From: Saprospiraceae bacterium | GTDB taxonomy: Bacteria; Bacteroidota; Bacteroidia; Chitinophagales; Saprospiraceae | Assembly (NCBI GenBank): GCA_028285545.1 | Contig: JANQPA010000101.1 | Location: forward strand, 1-64,000 | Direction of reading: 5' to 3' | Length of the DNA stretch: 64,000 bases | Part shown: piece after piece, positions 36,337 to 45,114 of the stretch | Position numbering within the stretch: position 1 is the first letter of the stretch | Layout: every line of letters starts with the position of its first letter | Position numbers and translations under genes: made by a program | The notes under the pieces: generated by a model | Told to the model about the DNA's origin: nothing | Databases searched by the model: none | What the model saw: the letters and a program-made list of their open reading frames with translations, nothing else

Positions 36337-37257
36337 CTAAATCCCACCCTGGGCGATTTTTAGAATAATGATAACAGGTGCTATTTCGATGGTGCAAATA
36401 TACAACAAAAAGTGAAATTTGTGAAATACGAGAAATTTACTTGCAATTGCCATGGCTTTAAAATATCGATAAACATAAATTAGGCCAACACTAAATAAAA
36501 AGCCGTAAACAATCTTTTCCAGAGTAGATTCGGGGCCAAAGGCCAGTAATAAATTGAAGGGAACCAACAAAAATCCAATGATAATCCCAAAAATAATTAT
36601 TAGAAAATGGTACCTGCTAATTTCTTTTTTTACTGGAAAAATAAATCCTACTAAACTCAAAAGAAAGTGTTTGCCTATGAACAAGCCAAAGCTACAGGCA
36701 AGACTTATCAGCAAGGCTAAAATTTTGTTATTAGAAAAGGAATATCCAAAGACTTCGAGGCTTAGAAACAGAAAAATACCAAGGTTAATCAGAAACATTA
36801 AATACAATAACACAAAAGGAGATATTCCTCTTCCTTCCTGTTCACGGTATAGCTGGTTCAGCATATTCGAATTCAAAAAGGCATTAAAGGATTTTGCTGC
36901 AACGGACCTTAATATGGTGAGCAAAAAAGCCAGTATGGTCAGAATAATTATTACCAGAACAAATTTGAATACAGCGCTACTATTTTTTGAACTGCTTTTG
37001 GGAGTAACTTTCGGTTTAACCTGGCGAGAATTTAAACCTGGCTTTGAGGGTGTGGAGGTGATATCAAATGGATTAGAAGAGGAAGGGCTTGTGTTTTCCA
37101 ATTGAGGAACATCAAGACTCAGGGTATCCTCCTCTTCAAGCCTCGAATTTATTTCAAAAGGATTTGTATTCTGTGCCATTACATCCATGTTGGTCAGACA
37201 GAAAATGAATGCCAGAAAACAAGGCAGGAAAATTTTTTGTACATTTTTGATTACCAA
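36337..37257 (-). CDS. DUF4271 membrane protein
   Basis: Integral membrane protein with about seven helices in the C-terminal two thirds (such as FVLVIIILTILAFLLTILRS and the final FHFLLYICTIEIAPVIIILKIA). A signal-peptide-like segment ends MDVMAQN and is followed by a Pro/Ser/Asn-rich periplasmic stretch of about 65 residues. The start is uncertain: no ATG opens the frame before that signal. A TTG at 37257 gives a sensible signal peptide; the longest reading begins at a TTG at 37323. Function unknown. It lies just upstream of hemD, so a role linked to haem or membrane assembly is possible but unsupported by sequence. Confidence 0.75.
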   Translation of the reverse strand: MVIKNVQKIFLPCFLAFIFCLTNMDVMAQNTNPFEINSRLEEEDTLSLDVPQLENTSPSSSNPFDITSTPSKPGLNSRQVKPKVTPKSSSKNSSAVFKFVLVIIILTILAFLLTILRSVAAKSFNAFLNSNMLNQLYREQEGRGISPFVLLYLMFLINLGIFLFLSLEVFGYSFSNNKILALLISLACSFGLFIGKHFLLSLVGFIFPVKKEISRYHFLIIIFGIIIGFLLVPFNLLLAFGPESTLEKIVYGFLFSVGLIYVYRYFKAMAIASKFLVFHKFHFLLYICTIEIAPVIIILKIAQGGI

Positions 37258-37420
37258 AGCGATGGCCAGATTTTTTTGTTTGAGCAAATATAAAAAAATA
37301 GACAGGATGAGGCCAGAAGGCAAGCTAAAAACTGCGTCCTTCGTTTAAACATAGTTTTATTTTGTTAATAGCCTGTTAAGCTTCTTTTCTTAGCGTGGAT
37401 AATGGAATATTTTGTGATTT

Positions 37421-38689
37421 ATGAAAAACAGCATCATTCTTATCGTTTTTGTTGCAGGTGTTTTATCCGTAATCGGGACCTTGGCAATCCAAACCTACTG
37501 GGTGTTCAGTACCTGGGATATTAACGATAAGGAGTTTAAACAAAAAGCTCATTTTGCTTTAAATAGTGTTGCTCAGGGGATTGCCGAGTTTAAGGATGTG
37601 ACCTTACCCTCTCATAATGTAGTTACTCAACAAACCAGCAATTATTTTATCGTAAATATCGAAGCAGAAATTGATTCAAACATATTGGAATTCTTTTTGC
37701 GCCGTGAGTTTGAAAAAATAGCTTTAAATATTGATTTTGAATACGCCATTTTTGATTGCAATACCGATCAGATGATGTATGGGGATTTTTTGAAATATTC
37801 TCCAGGTGAGAAAGTAAATGTTTCACTGGGGGACCTTCCTCCTTATGAAGGGTTCAATTATTATTTTGGAGTTAAATTTCCTACCCTTCCTGGTTATCTT
37901 CTTGGAAAGATGCAATTGTCTCTCTTTTTTTCCGGCATTCTCTTACTTACCATTTTATTTTTCACTTATGCCATGTTTGTCATTTTACGTCAGAAAAGAC
38001 TTTCTGACCTCCAAAAAGACTTTATTAATAATATGACTCATGAGTTTAAGACTCCTCTTTCTACCATAAAAATATCCGCGGATGTATTTTTATCCAATCC
38101 CGATATACAAAAAAACAATCGATTACTTCAATACGCTCAGATCATTAAGGATCAAAATCAAAGACTGAATAAGCAGGTGGAAAAGGTTCTTCAATTGGCA
38201 AAGGTGGAAAGAGGGCTCAAACTTAAAACAGAAAAGGTTCCATTAAATGAAACCTTAAAAAATGTGGCAGAGGCTACTCAAGTTCATTTGAAGGAAAAAG
38301 GCGGTTCTCTTTCTTTAGAACTCGAAAACACTCCCTTTTGGATAATGGCAGATAAGTTACACCTAAATAATATCCTTCATAGCCTTATTGATAATGCCAT
38401 AAAATATTGCAAAGACAAACCCATGATTACTATTCGAACAGAGCAAACAGACAAAAAAAACATATCCTTATCAATCCAAGATAAAGGCATTGGCATTCCT
38501 AAGGAATACCAAAACAGAGTTTTTGAAAAATTCTTCCGGATCCCTACCGGCAATATTCATAATGTAAAGGGTTTTGGCCTTGGCTTGTTTTATGTCAAAA
38601 AAATCTGTGATGCTCATGGATGGAAGTTAAAAATCGAAAGTGAAGAAGGATATGGCACATCTGTCAATATAAAAATGGGCATTTTGTAA
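37421..38689 (+). CDS. Sensor histidine kinase, RprX-like
   Basis: 422 residues. Membrane helix 1 is at about 5-25. A periplasmic sensor domain of about 140 residues follows, with no recognised fold. Helix 2 lies at about 170-192. HisKA carries the phospho-acceptor His in INNMTHEFKTPLSTIK, and the HATPase has N-box NILHSLIDNAIKY, G1 KGIGIP and G2 GFGLGLFYVK. The partner response regulator begins 94 nt downstream on the same strand. The layout matches RprX/RprY of Bacteroides, which act in stress control. Signal unknown. Divergent from the DUF4271 gene. Confidence 0.9.
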   Translation: MKNSIILIVFVAGVLSVIGTLAIQTYWVFSTWDINDKEFKQKAHFALNSVAQGIAEFKDVTLPSHNVVTQQTSNYFIVNIEAEIDSNILEFFLRREFEKIALNIDFEYAIFDCNTDQMMYGDFLKYSPGEKVNVSLGDLPPYEGFNYYFGVKFPTLPGYLLGKMQLSLFFSGILLLTILFFTYAMFVILRQKRLSDLQKDFINNMTHEFKTPLSTIKISADVFLSNPDIQKNNRLLQYAQIIKDQNQRLNKQVEKVLQLAKVERGLKLKTEKVPLNETLKNVAEATQVHLKEKGGSLSLELENTPFWIMADKLHLNNILHSLIDNAIKYCKDKPMITIRTEQTDKKNISLSIQDKGIGIPKEYQNRVFEKFFRIPTGNIHNVKGFGLGLFYVKKICDAHGWKLKIESEEGYGTSVNIKMGIL

Positions 38690-38783
38690 TAAGTAGCGAT
38701 TTGAATCGTTTTTCAAGAACAAAAATTTACAAAATTCTACCGAAATAAGTAGAATTAGCCTATGTCTTATAATTTATAATACC

Positions 38784-39488
38784 ATGAAAGCAAAATTACT
38801 TTACGTTGAAGATGATGAAAGTTTAAGCTTTGTAACACGCGATAATCTTCAGCTTCAGGGCTATGAAATTATCTGTTGCCGGGATGGCAAAGAAGCACTT
38901 AAAGCTATCCAAAATGAGAATTTTGATCTTTGTATTCTGGATGTCATGCTTCCAGAAATTGATGGTTTCACCGTAGCCAAAGAAATCAGAAAAAAGAACC
39001 AGCATGTCCCCATCATCTTCTTGACCGCAAAATCACTCAAAGAAGATAAAATCCACGGCCTAAAACTGGGAGGTGACGATTATATCACAAAACCATTTAG
39101 TATCGAAGAATTGATGCTAAAGGTTGAAATTTTCCTCCGCCGCAGCCGCATTTCTTCATCCAATGATCAGAAAGTATATTTTCTGGGTCAATATCAATTT
39201 GATTTTGACAACCTCAGTCTAGAAGGAGATAATTCTCATAAAAGACTCACACAACGGGAAGCAGAATTGCTCCGGATGTTGGTTGAGCATAAAAACCAGG
39301 TTTTGAAAAGGGAAGATATTCTCGAACAAATCTGGGGCAAAAATGACTATTTCCTAGGCCGTAGCCTGGATGTTTTTATTTCCAGATTAAGAAAGTACCT
39401 CAAAACGGATGAACGCATTAAGATCGAGAATATTCATGGCGTAGGCTTCCGCTTAAATGTTAAAGAGTTTTCGAAGGTGGAAGGTTGA
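38784..39488 (+). CDS. OmpR-family response regulator, RprY-like
   Basis: 234 residues. Receiver domain 1-120 with acidic pair EDDES, phospho-acceptor Asp in DLCILDVMLP, the conserved Thr in FLTAKS and Lys in ITKPFS. A winged-helix DNA-binding domain occupies about 130-230 (RLTQREAELLRMLVEHKNQV; RSLDVFISRLRKYL). Partner of the kinase just upstream. The gene runs directly into a purine/pyrimidine-rich repeat at its 3' end. Confidence 0.92.
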   Translation: MKAKLLYVEDDESLSFVTRDNLQLQGYEIICCRDGKEALKAIQNENFDLCILDVMLPEIDGFTVAKEIRKKNQHVPIIFLTAKSLKEDKIHGLKLGGDDYITKPFSIEELMLKVEIFLRRSRISSSNDQKVYFLGQYQFDFDNLSLEGDNSHKRLTQREAELLRMLVEHKNQVLKREDILEQIWGKNDYFLGRSLDVFISRLRKYLKTDERIKIENIHGVGFRLNVKEFSKVEG

Positions 39489-39570
39489 ATTCGGAAGGTG
39501 GAAGGTGAAAAGCATAATTTTCCAATTTCCCCCTTCCAATTTCCCCCTTCCCCCTTCTGAATTCTCTAAA
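39475..39570. repeat. Purine/pyrimidine inverted repeat after the regulator gene
   Basis: Units of GAAGGTGGAAGGT (39474-39507) face units of CCCCCTTCCAATTT and CCCCTTCTGAATTC (39530-39562). Together they form imperfect inverted repeats, including GAATTC/GAATTC ends. Similar in style to the repeats near 7.0 and 21.55 kb. May act as a terminator for the kinase/regulator pair. Confidence 0.5.
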
Positions 39571-39643
39571 TTCACGTTAAATAACAATTCTCTGCAAGTA
39601 CTTGAGCCTGAATTTTTTGATTTTAAGAGACAAACAATTTACT

Positions 39644-39677
39644 TTTGCATCGAATTTTTTAAAATTTAATACCTTTG
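39644..39677 (+). promoter_or_regulatory. Bacteroidota-type promoter for ppiD-like gene
   Basis: TTTG at 39644-39647, a 22-nt A/T-rich spacer and TACCTTTG at 39670-39677 match the -33/-7 consensus of the phylum. The leader would be about 55 nt. An AAGGAG site is at 39731-39736, just before the ATG. Confidence 0.7.
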
Positions 39678-39737
39678 CGCTGCAAAAGTTGAAATTGTTG
39701 AAGAAAAAGATTAAGAAATTAAATTAATTGAAGGAGC

Positions 39738-41849
39738 ATGTCATTCATCAGTAAAATTAGGAATAACTCCTGGATTCTCGTTGTGATGATCGCATTGGGT
39801 CTTGGAGGATTCATATTAATGGATATGAGCATCGGGCAACAGAGTGTCTTTGGTGGCTCACAAACTACCATGGGGAGCGTTAATGGTACCAAGCTAGATT
39901 TAAATCAATTTAATCGGGAAGAAGAGTTATTGTATGGTGGTTCAGCTGGAGACCCATATACGAACAGAAACGCTCTCTGGAATTCTTGGGTTGATCAGCA
40001 AGTGGTATCACAAGAGGCGGAAAAAATGGGATTAGGGGTCAGCAAAACAGAGTTGCTGGATTTACAATGGGGAACAAACCCAAGTCCTATCATCACCACT
40101 AGATTTATGAACCCGTCTACTGGGCAATTAGATCGCAACCGTTTAAATGAATTTAAAAATGCGATTGAAACGGGTCAGTTAACCGATCCTAGCGTACGTG
40201 GCTATTGGAAATATCAGGAAAAGGAAATTATTGCGGACCGCCTACAGTCTAAGATGAGTGGGATGGTAAGTAAAGGTCTGTATACTCCTAACTGGATGGC
40301 GGAAATGATTCATCAAGAACAGAATGAGTTTGTTAATTTCACCTATGTTAAGGTTCCTTTTGATGAAATTGACAATACAGAAGTTAGTGTTTCTGATGCA
40401 GATTACAGAGCTTACCTGAGCGAAAACCAACAGCAATATGACCAGGATGAAGAACAGCGATCTATAGAGTTTGTAATATTCAATGTAGTTCCTACGGATG
40501 CAGATTCTGCTTATTGGATGAAGCAGCTGGATACGCTATATGTTGAAATGGATACCACAACTAATGATTCGACCTTCCTGGTCCAAAATCAAGGTGCATA
40601 CAATCCAGCCTATCTCAAAAAAGATCAGGTTACAGGAATAGCTGGAGATACGGTATTTAATATGCCGGTAGGAAGTGTATATGGCCCTTATTTGGAAGGG
40701 GGGCAATACCAAATGGTTAAGGTAATTGATAAAATGGTTGTACCTGATTCCGTTCGGTCTCGCCATATTTTACGTCCTGCAACTAATCAAACCGAATTCA
40801 TCCAGGCAAATGCCTTAATCGATAGTATTAAGCAGGTCATTGAAGCTGGCGATAACACTTTTGAAGCACTTGCACAACAGTTCGGAACAGACGGAACTGC
40901 CACAAGCGGAGGAGATCTTGGTTATGCAGAACCTGGAAAAATGGTGAAAGAGTTTAATGATGCCATATTTTTCCAAGGAGAAGAAGGGGAATTGATGAAG
41001 GTATTTACCCAATTTGGTATTCACCTGGTTGAGGTTACTGGTAAAAAATACCTTAATAATGAGGAAGGGGTTCAACTTGGATACTTATCCCAGTCCATCG
41101 TCCCAACGGATGAAACTCAAAGAGAGGTCCGAAAAAATGCGATGACTTTTCTGAGCAACAATCGTTCTATCGATGCAATGAGGCAGGCAGCTGCTGCCGA
41201 TAATAATATAGACTTATCAGACAGTCCTATTAAAGTAAGTAAAAACGATTTTAATATAGGTGATCTTGGGACCGGACAATCCTCTAGAGATATGATAAGA
41301 TGGGCATTTGATGCAAATGTAGGAGAGGTTTCGCCCGATTTGTATGATTATCGTGATCCGGTTGGTTACTTTGACAATAAATATGTGGTTGCAGCCCTTC
41401 AAAGCACCCAAAAAGCAGGTCTTCCAGGAGTAAATGATGTACGTAATGAAATTGAACTGCAGGTAATCAATAAGAAAAAAGGAGAGTTGATTGCAGAAAA
41501 GATCAAGTCAATGGACATGCAATCAATTGCTGCTGAATATGCTTCACAAATAGACACGGCCAGCAATGTTGCTTTTAGTGCCACTTTCATTCCGAACCTG
41601 GGTTCTGAACCCAAAGTAGTATCTAAGGCTTTTGGATTAGAGCAAGGTCAGGTTTCAGATGTTATTGTTGGAAATACAGGAGTTTATAAACTTCAAGTTA
41701 CCAACAAGACTGCGGCACCTCCTCCAACTAATCTACCACAGCTTCGCAAAACAATTGCAGCTAGCAAAAGAGCTTCTATTTCCAGCACCTTATTACAAAG
41801 CATAAAAGATAAAGCCAAAATTGTTGATAACCGTTCCAGGTTCTTTTAA
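39738..41849 (+). CDS. ppiD: PpiD-like peptidyl-prolyl isomerase / foldase
   Basis: 703 residues. An N-terminal membrane anchor (SWILVVMIALGLGGFILMD, about 10-29) is followed by a SurA/PpiD-type helical chaperone region and a parvulin (PpiC) domain at about 335-435 (SRHILRPATNQTEF, ATSGGDLGYAEPGKMVKEFNDAIF, FGIHLVEVTGKK). A second, degenerate parvulin-like region follows. The protein sits in the inner membrane facing the periplasm, where it helps fold exported proteins. The length is close to the 620-710 residues usual for the family. Own promoter and terminator, so monocistronic. Confidence 0.88.
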   Translation: MSFISKIRNNSWILVVMIALGLGGFILMDMSIGQQSVFGGSQTTMGSVNGTKLDLNQFNREEELLYGGSAGDPYTNRNALWNSWVDQQVVSQEAEKMGLGVSKTELLDLQWGTNPSPIITTRFMNPSTGQLDRNRLNEFKNAIETGQLTDPSVRGYWKYQEKEIIADRLQSKMSGMVSKGLYTPNWMAEMIHQEQNEFVNFTYVKVPFDEIDNTEVSVSDADYRAYLSENQQQYDQDEEQRSIEFVIFNVVPTDADSAYWMKQLDTLYVEMDTTTNDSTFLVQNQGAYNPAYLKKDQVTGIAGDTVFNMPVGSVYGPYLEGGQYQMVKVIDKMVVPDSVRSRHILRPATNQTEFIQANALIDSIKQVIEAGDNTFEALAQQFGTDGTATSGGDLGYAEPGKMVKEFNDAIFFQGEEGELMKVFTQFGIHLVEVTGKKYLNNEEGVQLGYLSQSIVPTDETQREVRKNAMTFLSNNRSIDAMRQAAAADNNIDLSDSPIKVSKNDFNIGDLGTGQSSRDMIRWAFDANVGEVSPDLYDYRDPVGYFDNKYVVAALQSTQKAGLPGVNDVRNEIELQVINKKKGELIAEKIKSMDMQSIAAEYASQIDTASNVAFSATFIPNLGSEPKVVSKAFGLEQGQVSDVIVGNTGVYKLQVTNKTAAPPPTNLPQLRKTIAASKRASISSTLLQSIKDKAKIVDNRSRFF

Positions 41850-41863
41850 GTCATAATTGGCTA

Positions 41864-41921
41864 AAAAAAATAAAGGCTGTCTCCAAATCATAGATTCAAG
41901 GAAGACAGCCTTTATTTTTTT
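41864..41921 (+). terminator. Terminator after ppiD-like gene
   Basis: Perfect 19-bp arms (41864-41882, 41903-41921) with a 20-nt loop, ending in a T-run. The arm contains AAAGGCTGTCTC, a word that recurs in related form at the ends of the element at 49094-49273. Confidence 0.8.
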
Positions 41922-42009
41922 ATGTTTTCCGACATGGGGAACTGGGTAAATTGTCAATTTTTATGGATCTTTGCGTCAAATTTATTCTTTCAATCTAAAA
42001 GTAAATACA

Positions 42010-42138
42010 ATGTCAGGAGAGATAAAAAATGAAGGTACCAAAGGATATGTCATTTTAGGAATATTTGTGTTTTTATTGCTATTTGTGATCCTTGTGGTTT
42101 CAGTTTATATGAGAAATTTCCAGGGCTTACCATCTTAA
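42010..42138 (+). CDS. 42-residue single-span membrane protein
   Basis: ATG at 42010, TAA at 42136-42138. Begins MSGEIKNEGTKGYVIL and continues through one strongly hydrophobic helix of about 20 residues to a short basic/polar tail (YMRNFQGLPS). A perfect 20-bp hairpin starts 20 nt after the stop codon, and a terminator precedes the gene, so it is an isolated small transcription unit. Topology with N-terminus inside is not certain. No family recognised; small proteins of this kind often bind or modulate a larger membrane complex, but nothing here shows which. Confidence 0.55.
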   Translation: MSGEIKNEGTKGYVILGIFVFLLLFVILVVSVYMRNFQGLPS

Positions 42139-42157
42139 TCCAGATATTTCTCTAGAC

Positions 42158-42198
42158 AATATTTTTAGAGAAAAACCAGGTTTTTCTCTAAAAATATT
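42158..42198. terminator. Bidirectional terminator
   Basis: Perfect 20-bp arms (42158-42177, 42179-42198) with a 1-nt loop, between the small membrane protein gene and the convergent gene ending at 42217. A- and T-runs are at both ends. Confidence 0.85.
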
Positions 42199-42216
42199 AA
42201 ACCCCATATGTTCGAA

Positions 42217-43254
42217 TTAATATTTTAATATTCTTCGCATTCTCTTTTCGTTTTCTAAGTCTTCAAAAAAGTCTTCCAGATAGCTGCTCATTTTCTTTCG
42301 CTCATTTTTTTCCAGTGTTTCAAAGGATTGAATTGAATCAATCACTTTAGTCTTTACTTCCTGGAATATTCCTATCAAATCATTCACCTCTTTTTCTTCG
42401 CAGCTAGGACCTATGTAAAGGCGATCTTTGACGTTTTTAATGGATAAAGATTCATGAACTACCGCATAATCTGTATCTACCAGACCACTATAATCGAAAT
42501 CATAAGGTACGGGTACCAATTTTTGGTATTCAGGGACTTTTAAAACTTTCATGTTGTGCAAATTGGGCATAGCCCAGTCTGTATTTCCAATCAGGTACTG
42601 GCTTAGAGCCATATGAAGTGCCATTTCTCTTTCCAGGTGATGGAATCCTGATTTACTTCGATCAATCATTCGAGCATTATATCGGCGAGCCATTTCCTCT
42701 TCGCTTTCGATAATAAATCCTAAGCGTTGGTTCTCTCTAACCTTTCCATTATTTCGAATATCTCGAAAAGTAATTTTGAGCATCCTAACTTTAAAGTAAT
42801 ATGGATATACCTCCTCCATTACTTTGTAAGTCAAATATTCTTTTAGGGCATAACGCTCGTACACCGAACCCGATTTACACTGAGTAACCAATTTATACTT
42901 ATTAGTTGGCAGCAAACCTTGAGCATTCAGGCTTGATTTTTTAAACTTAATTTTCAAAGGTGGATAAAAACAAATTTCCTTTCTGGAATTTCCTCTCGTT
43001 TTTACCTTAACATCAAATAGCAAGCTATCTCCATCGGGCTGCCTAAACATAATGGTAGCTGGTTGATACTCCTCTTTGTGTTTATTACTGATCAGTTTTT
43101 GAAAATTAGAGGTGATCGTTATAGAGAGTGCATCATCGGGCATACTTTCCAGTAAAGAAAAAATGGTCAAAGAGTCACTACTTTGTTGAGCATTGCCAAA
43201 GCCAATTTGAAGGCCAAATAACAAGATCAGGAAAAAATGGTTAAATAATTTCAT
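42217..43254 (-). CDS. Secreted protein resembling CotH/kinase-like fold
   Basis: 345 residues with a signal peptide (ends FGNAQQ, about 23). The middle contains a positively charged strand region (VKVKTRGNSRKEICFYPPLKI). It then carries GNTDWAMPNLHNMKVL and VPVPYDFDYSG, which resemble the HRD-like and DFG-like metal-binding motifs of CotH and other atypical secreted kinases. The gene overlaps the acyl-CoA synthetase gene by 4 nt (43251-43254), so the two are translationally coupled. A role as extracellular or periplasmic kinase or nucleotide-binding protein is inference; it may equally be an inactive member. Confidence 0.6.
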   Translation of the reverse strand: MKLFNHFFLILLFGLQIGFGNAQQSSDSLTIFSLLESMPDDALSITITSNFQKLISNKHKEEYQPATIMFRQPDGDSLLFDVKVKTRGNSRKEICFYPPLKIKFKKSSLNAQGLLPTNKYKLVTQCKSGSVYERYALKEYLTYKVMEEVYPYYFKVRMLKITFRDIRNNGKVRENQRLGFIIESEEEMARRYNARMIDRSKSGFHHLEREMALHMALSQYLIGNTDWAMPNLHNMKVLKVPEYQKLVPVPYDFDYSGLVDTDYAVVHESLSIKNVKDRLYIGPSCEEKEVNDLIGIFQEVKTKVIDSIQSFETLEKNERKKMSSYLEDFFEDLENEKRMRRILKY

Positions 43255-45035
43255 GGTTTTAGATAGAGTTTTTCGAGTTCTTTAGAATAGTTTTCCTTTA
43301 TTTTTTCTCTAATAGGCTTGAAAGTAGGTGTCATTTCCCCTGATTCAATTGTCCAGGGCTGGTATGTAAGTATAAATTTTTTCACTTGCATAAATTTGGG
43401 CAGTTTTTCATTAAGTCGATCCAACTCCTGATGAAAGAGCTTTTGAATACGAGGATTATAAATCATAAATTGAGGAGAAGTCCAGTGTACTTTATTTTGT
43501 TCGGACCAATCCTGGAGCTCTTTAAAATCAGGATAAATAATAGCTGTCACAAAGGGTTTATTTGCACCACCTATAATCGTATCGTCAATAAAATCCGAAT
43601 TTTTTAGATAAGTTTCCAATGGCTCAGGGGCAATATATCTCCCTGAGTTGGTTTTAAACAGTGCTTTTTTCCTTCCTGTAATTTTCAAAAATCGCTTATG
43701 TACAAACTTCCCTATATCTCCCGTTTTAAACCATCCCCCTTCCTGAAAAGCTTTTTTTGAAAGGTCTTCTTGCTTATAATACCCCAGCATAATATTGGGA
43801 CCTTTTACAAGAATTTCACCTTCATCTTCCTCCTCTTTTTTATCAATTTTGACCTCTACACCTGGTATAGGTATCCCGACTGTACCAAAACGATACCCCC
43901 CTGGTTCAAAGCGATTCATAGAAACAACCGGCGACGTTTCTGTTAATCCATAACCTTCTCGTATTTCAATTCCTGCGGCTGAGAATACCTTCCCAATTTT
44001 TATAGGCAGGGCTGCGGCACCAGACATTATACCTTCCAGTTTGCCCCCCAATTGCCTTCTCCAATACCAAAAAACCAAGATATTTGCCAGTACCAATTTA
44101 ATCCAATAAACTGGAGGCATCCTTACCCGATCATTATAACGTTCTCCAATTCGGATGGCCCATTTATTTAAAACTCTCCACCATAATCCACGTTTTCGGC
44201 TTTTACTAGAAATGTACCCATATATATCTTCGAGGGATTTCGGTACTGTAGTAAAGTATTGGGGTTTTAATATTTTTAATTGTTCCTGCAGTGATCTGTT
44301 TTCTTGAGGATAATATATGGTAGCTCCCACAGCTATATAGGCATAGGTAACCATTCTTTCGAAAATATGGCTCAAGGGTAGGTAGCTCAATACTCTTTTG
44401 TCACAATTAATAGGGACCAGGGCAATAGTCGCTTTTATATTTGTTACCAAATTTTTGTGTGATAACATAACACCTTTTGGCAAGCCTGTAGTTCCAGATG
44501 TATAAATAATAGTTGCTAAATCGTCTTCATGAATTGCTGCTCGTAAAGTTTGAAAAACTTCGTAATGTTTTTCTGTAGGCTCCACCACAAGATCATTCCA
44601 TCCCGGTAAGTCCGGCAACTGATCCATTGTAAAGATTTTTTTCATTTCAGGAGTCCGCTTTTCTAATTTTTGAACATTGTCGTATAACTCCCTTTTCGAT
44701 ACAAAACAGTATTTTATTTCGGCTTCCTTAAGAATATGAAGCAGGTGTTCATCTGTAACGGTTGAATGGATGGGCACTACGATTACACCAATTTGTTGCA
44801 TACCCAAATCAATAAAATTCCATCTGGGACTGCCAATATGAGCATATATGGCGGCCTTATCCCCTTTTTTCAGGCCTAAATCAAGAAGCCCAGCGCTAAC
44901 TCTATTGATTTGTTGAATACTTTCCTCAGTTGAATAAGAATCCCATTTTAGGCCTTTCTTTTGAGCTAGGGCAATTTTTTGAGGGAACCTGACTTGTTGA
45001 TAAGGAAAAAGTTCGAACAAACGCCTATAGTCCAT
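43251..45035 (-). CDS. Long-chain acyl-CoA synthetase (AMP-binding)
   Basis: 594 residues. ANL-superfamily enzyme: P-loop TIIYTSGTTGLPKGVMLSHK (about 175-194), A5 motif EGYGLTETSP, A7 WFKTGDIG and A8 KITGRKKALFKTNSGRYI. It activates fatty acids to acyl-CoA through acyl-AMP. The KT-T-S-G pattern and total length fit the FadD15/FACS-like group from actinobacteria and Bacteroidota. Cytosolic, possibly membrane-associated. Overlaps the following secreted-kinase-like gene by 4 nt. No promoter could be placed upstream with confidence. Confidence 0.9.
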   Translation of the reverse strand: MDYRRLFELFPYQQVRFPQKIALAQKKGLKWDSYSTEESIQQINRVSAGLLDLGLKKGDKAAIYAHIGSPRWNFIDLGMQQIGVIVVPIHSTVTDEHLLHILKEAEIKYCFVSKRELYDNVQKLEKRTPEMKKIFTMDQLPDLPGWNDLVVEPTEKHYEVFQTLRAAIHEDDLATIIYTSGTTGLPKGVMLSHKNLVTNIKATIALVPINCDKRVLSYLPLSHIFERMVTYAYIAVGATIYYPQENRSLQEQLKILKPQYFTTVPKSLEDIYGYISSKSRKRGLWWRVLNKWAIRIGERYNDRVRMPPVYWIKLVLANILVFWYWRRQLGGKLEGIMSGAAALPIKIGKVFSAAGIEIREGYGLTETSPVVSMNRFEPGGYRFGTVGIPIPGVEVKIDKKEEEDEGEILVKGPNIMLGYYKQEDLSKKAFQEGGWFKTGDIGKFVHKRFLKITGRKKALFKTNSGRYIAPEPLETYLKNSDFIDDTIIGGANKPFVTAIIYPDFKELQDWSEQNKVHWTSPQFMIYNPRIQKLFHQELDRLNEKLPKFMQVKKFILTYQPWTIESGEMTPTFKPIREKIKENYSKELEKLYLKP

Positions 45036-45114
45036 ATGTTGGGTAGATAGAGATAGAAAATGAGATAATTATGGAATATAAGAAAAGAGTAGAGGATTGA
45101 CAAAATGTAGAAGT

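Noticed and set aside
41951-41973. Bacteroidota promoter for the 42-residue membrane protein
   Set aside because: A TTG and a GATCTTTG occur but are only 12 nt apart and the -7 motif lacks its first T, so the match is poor.
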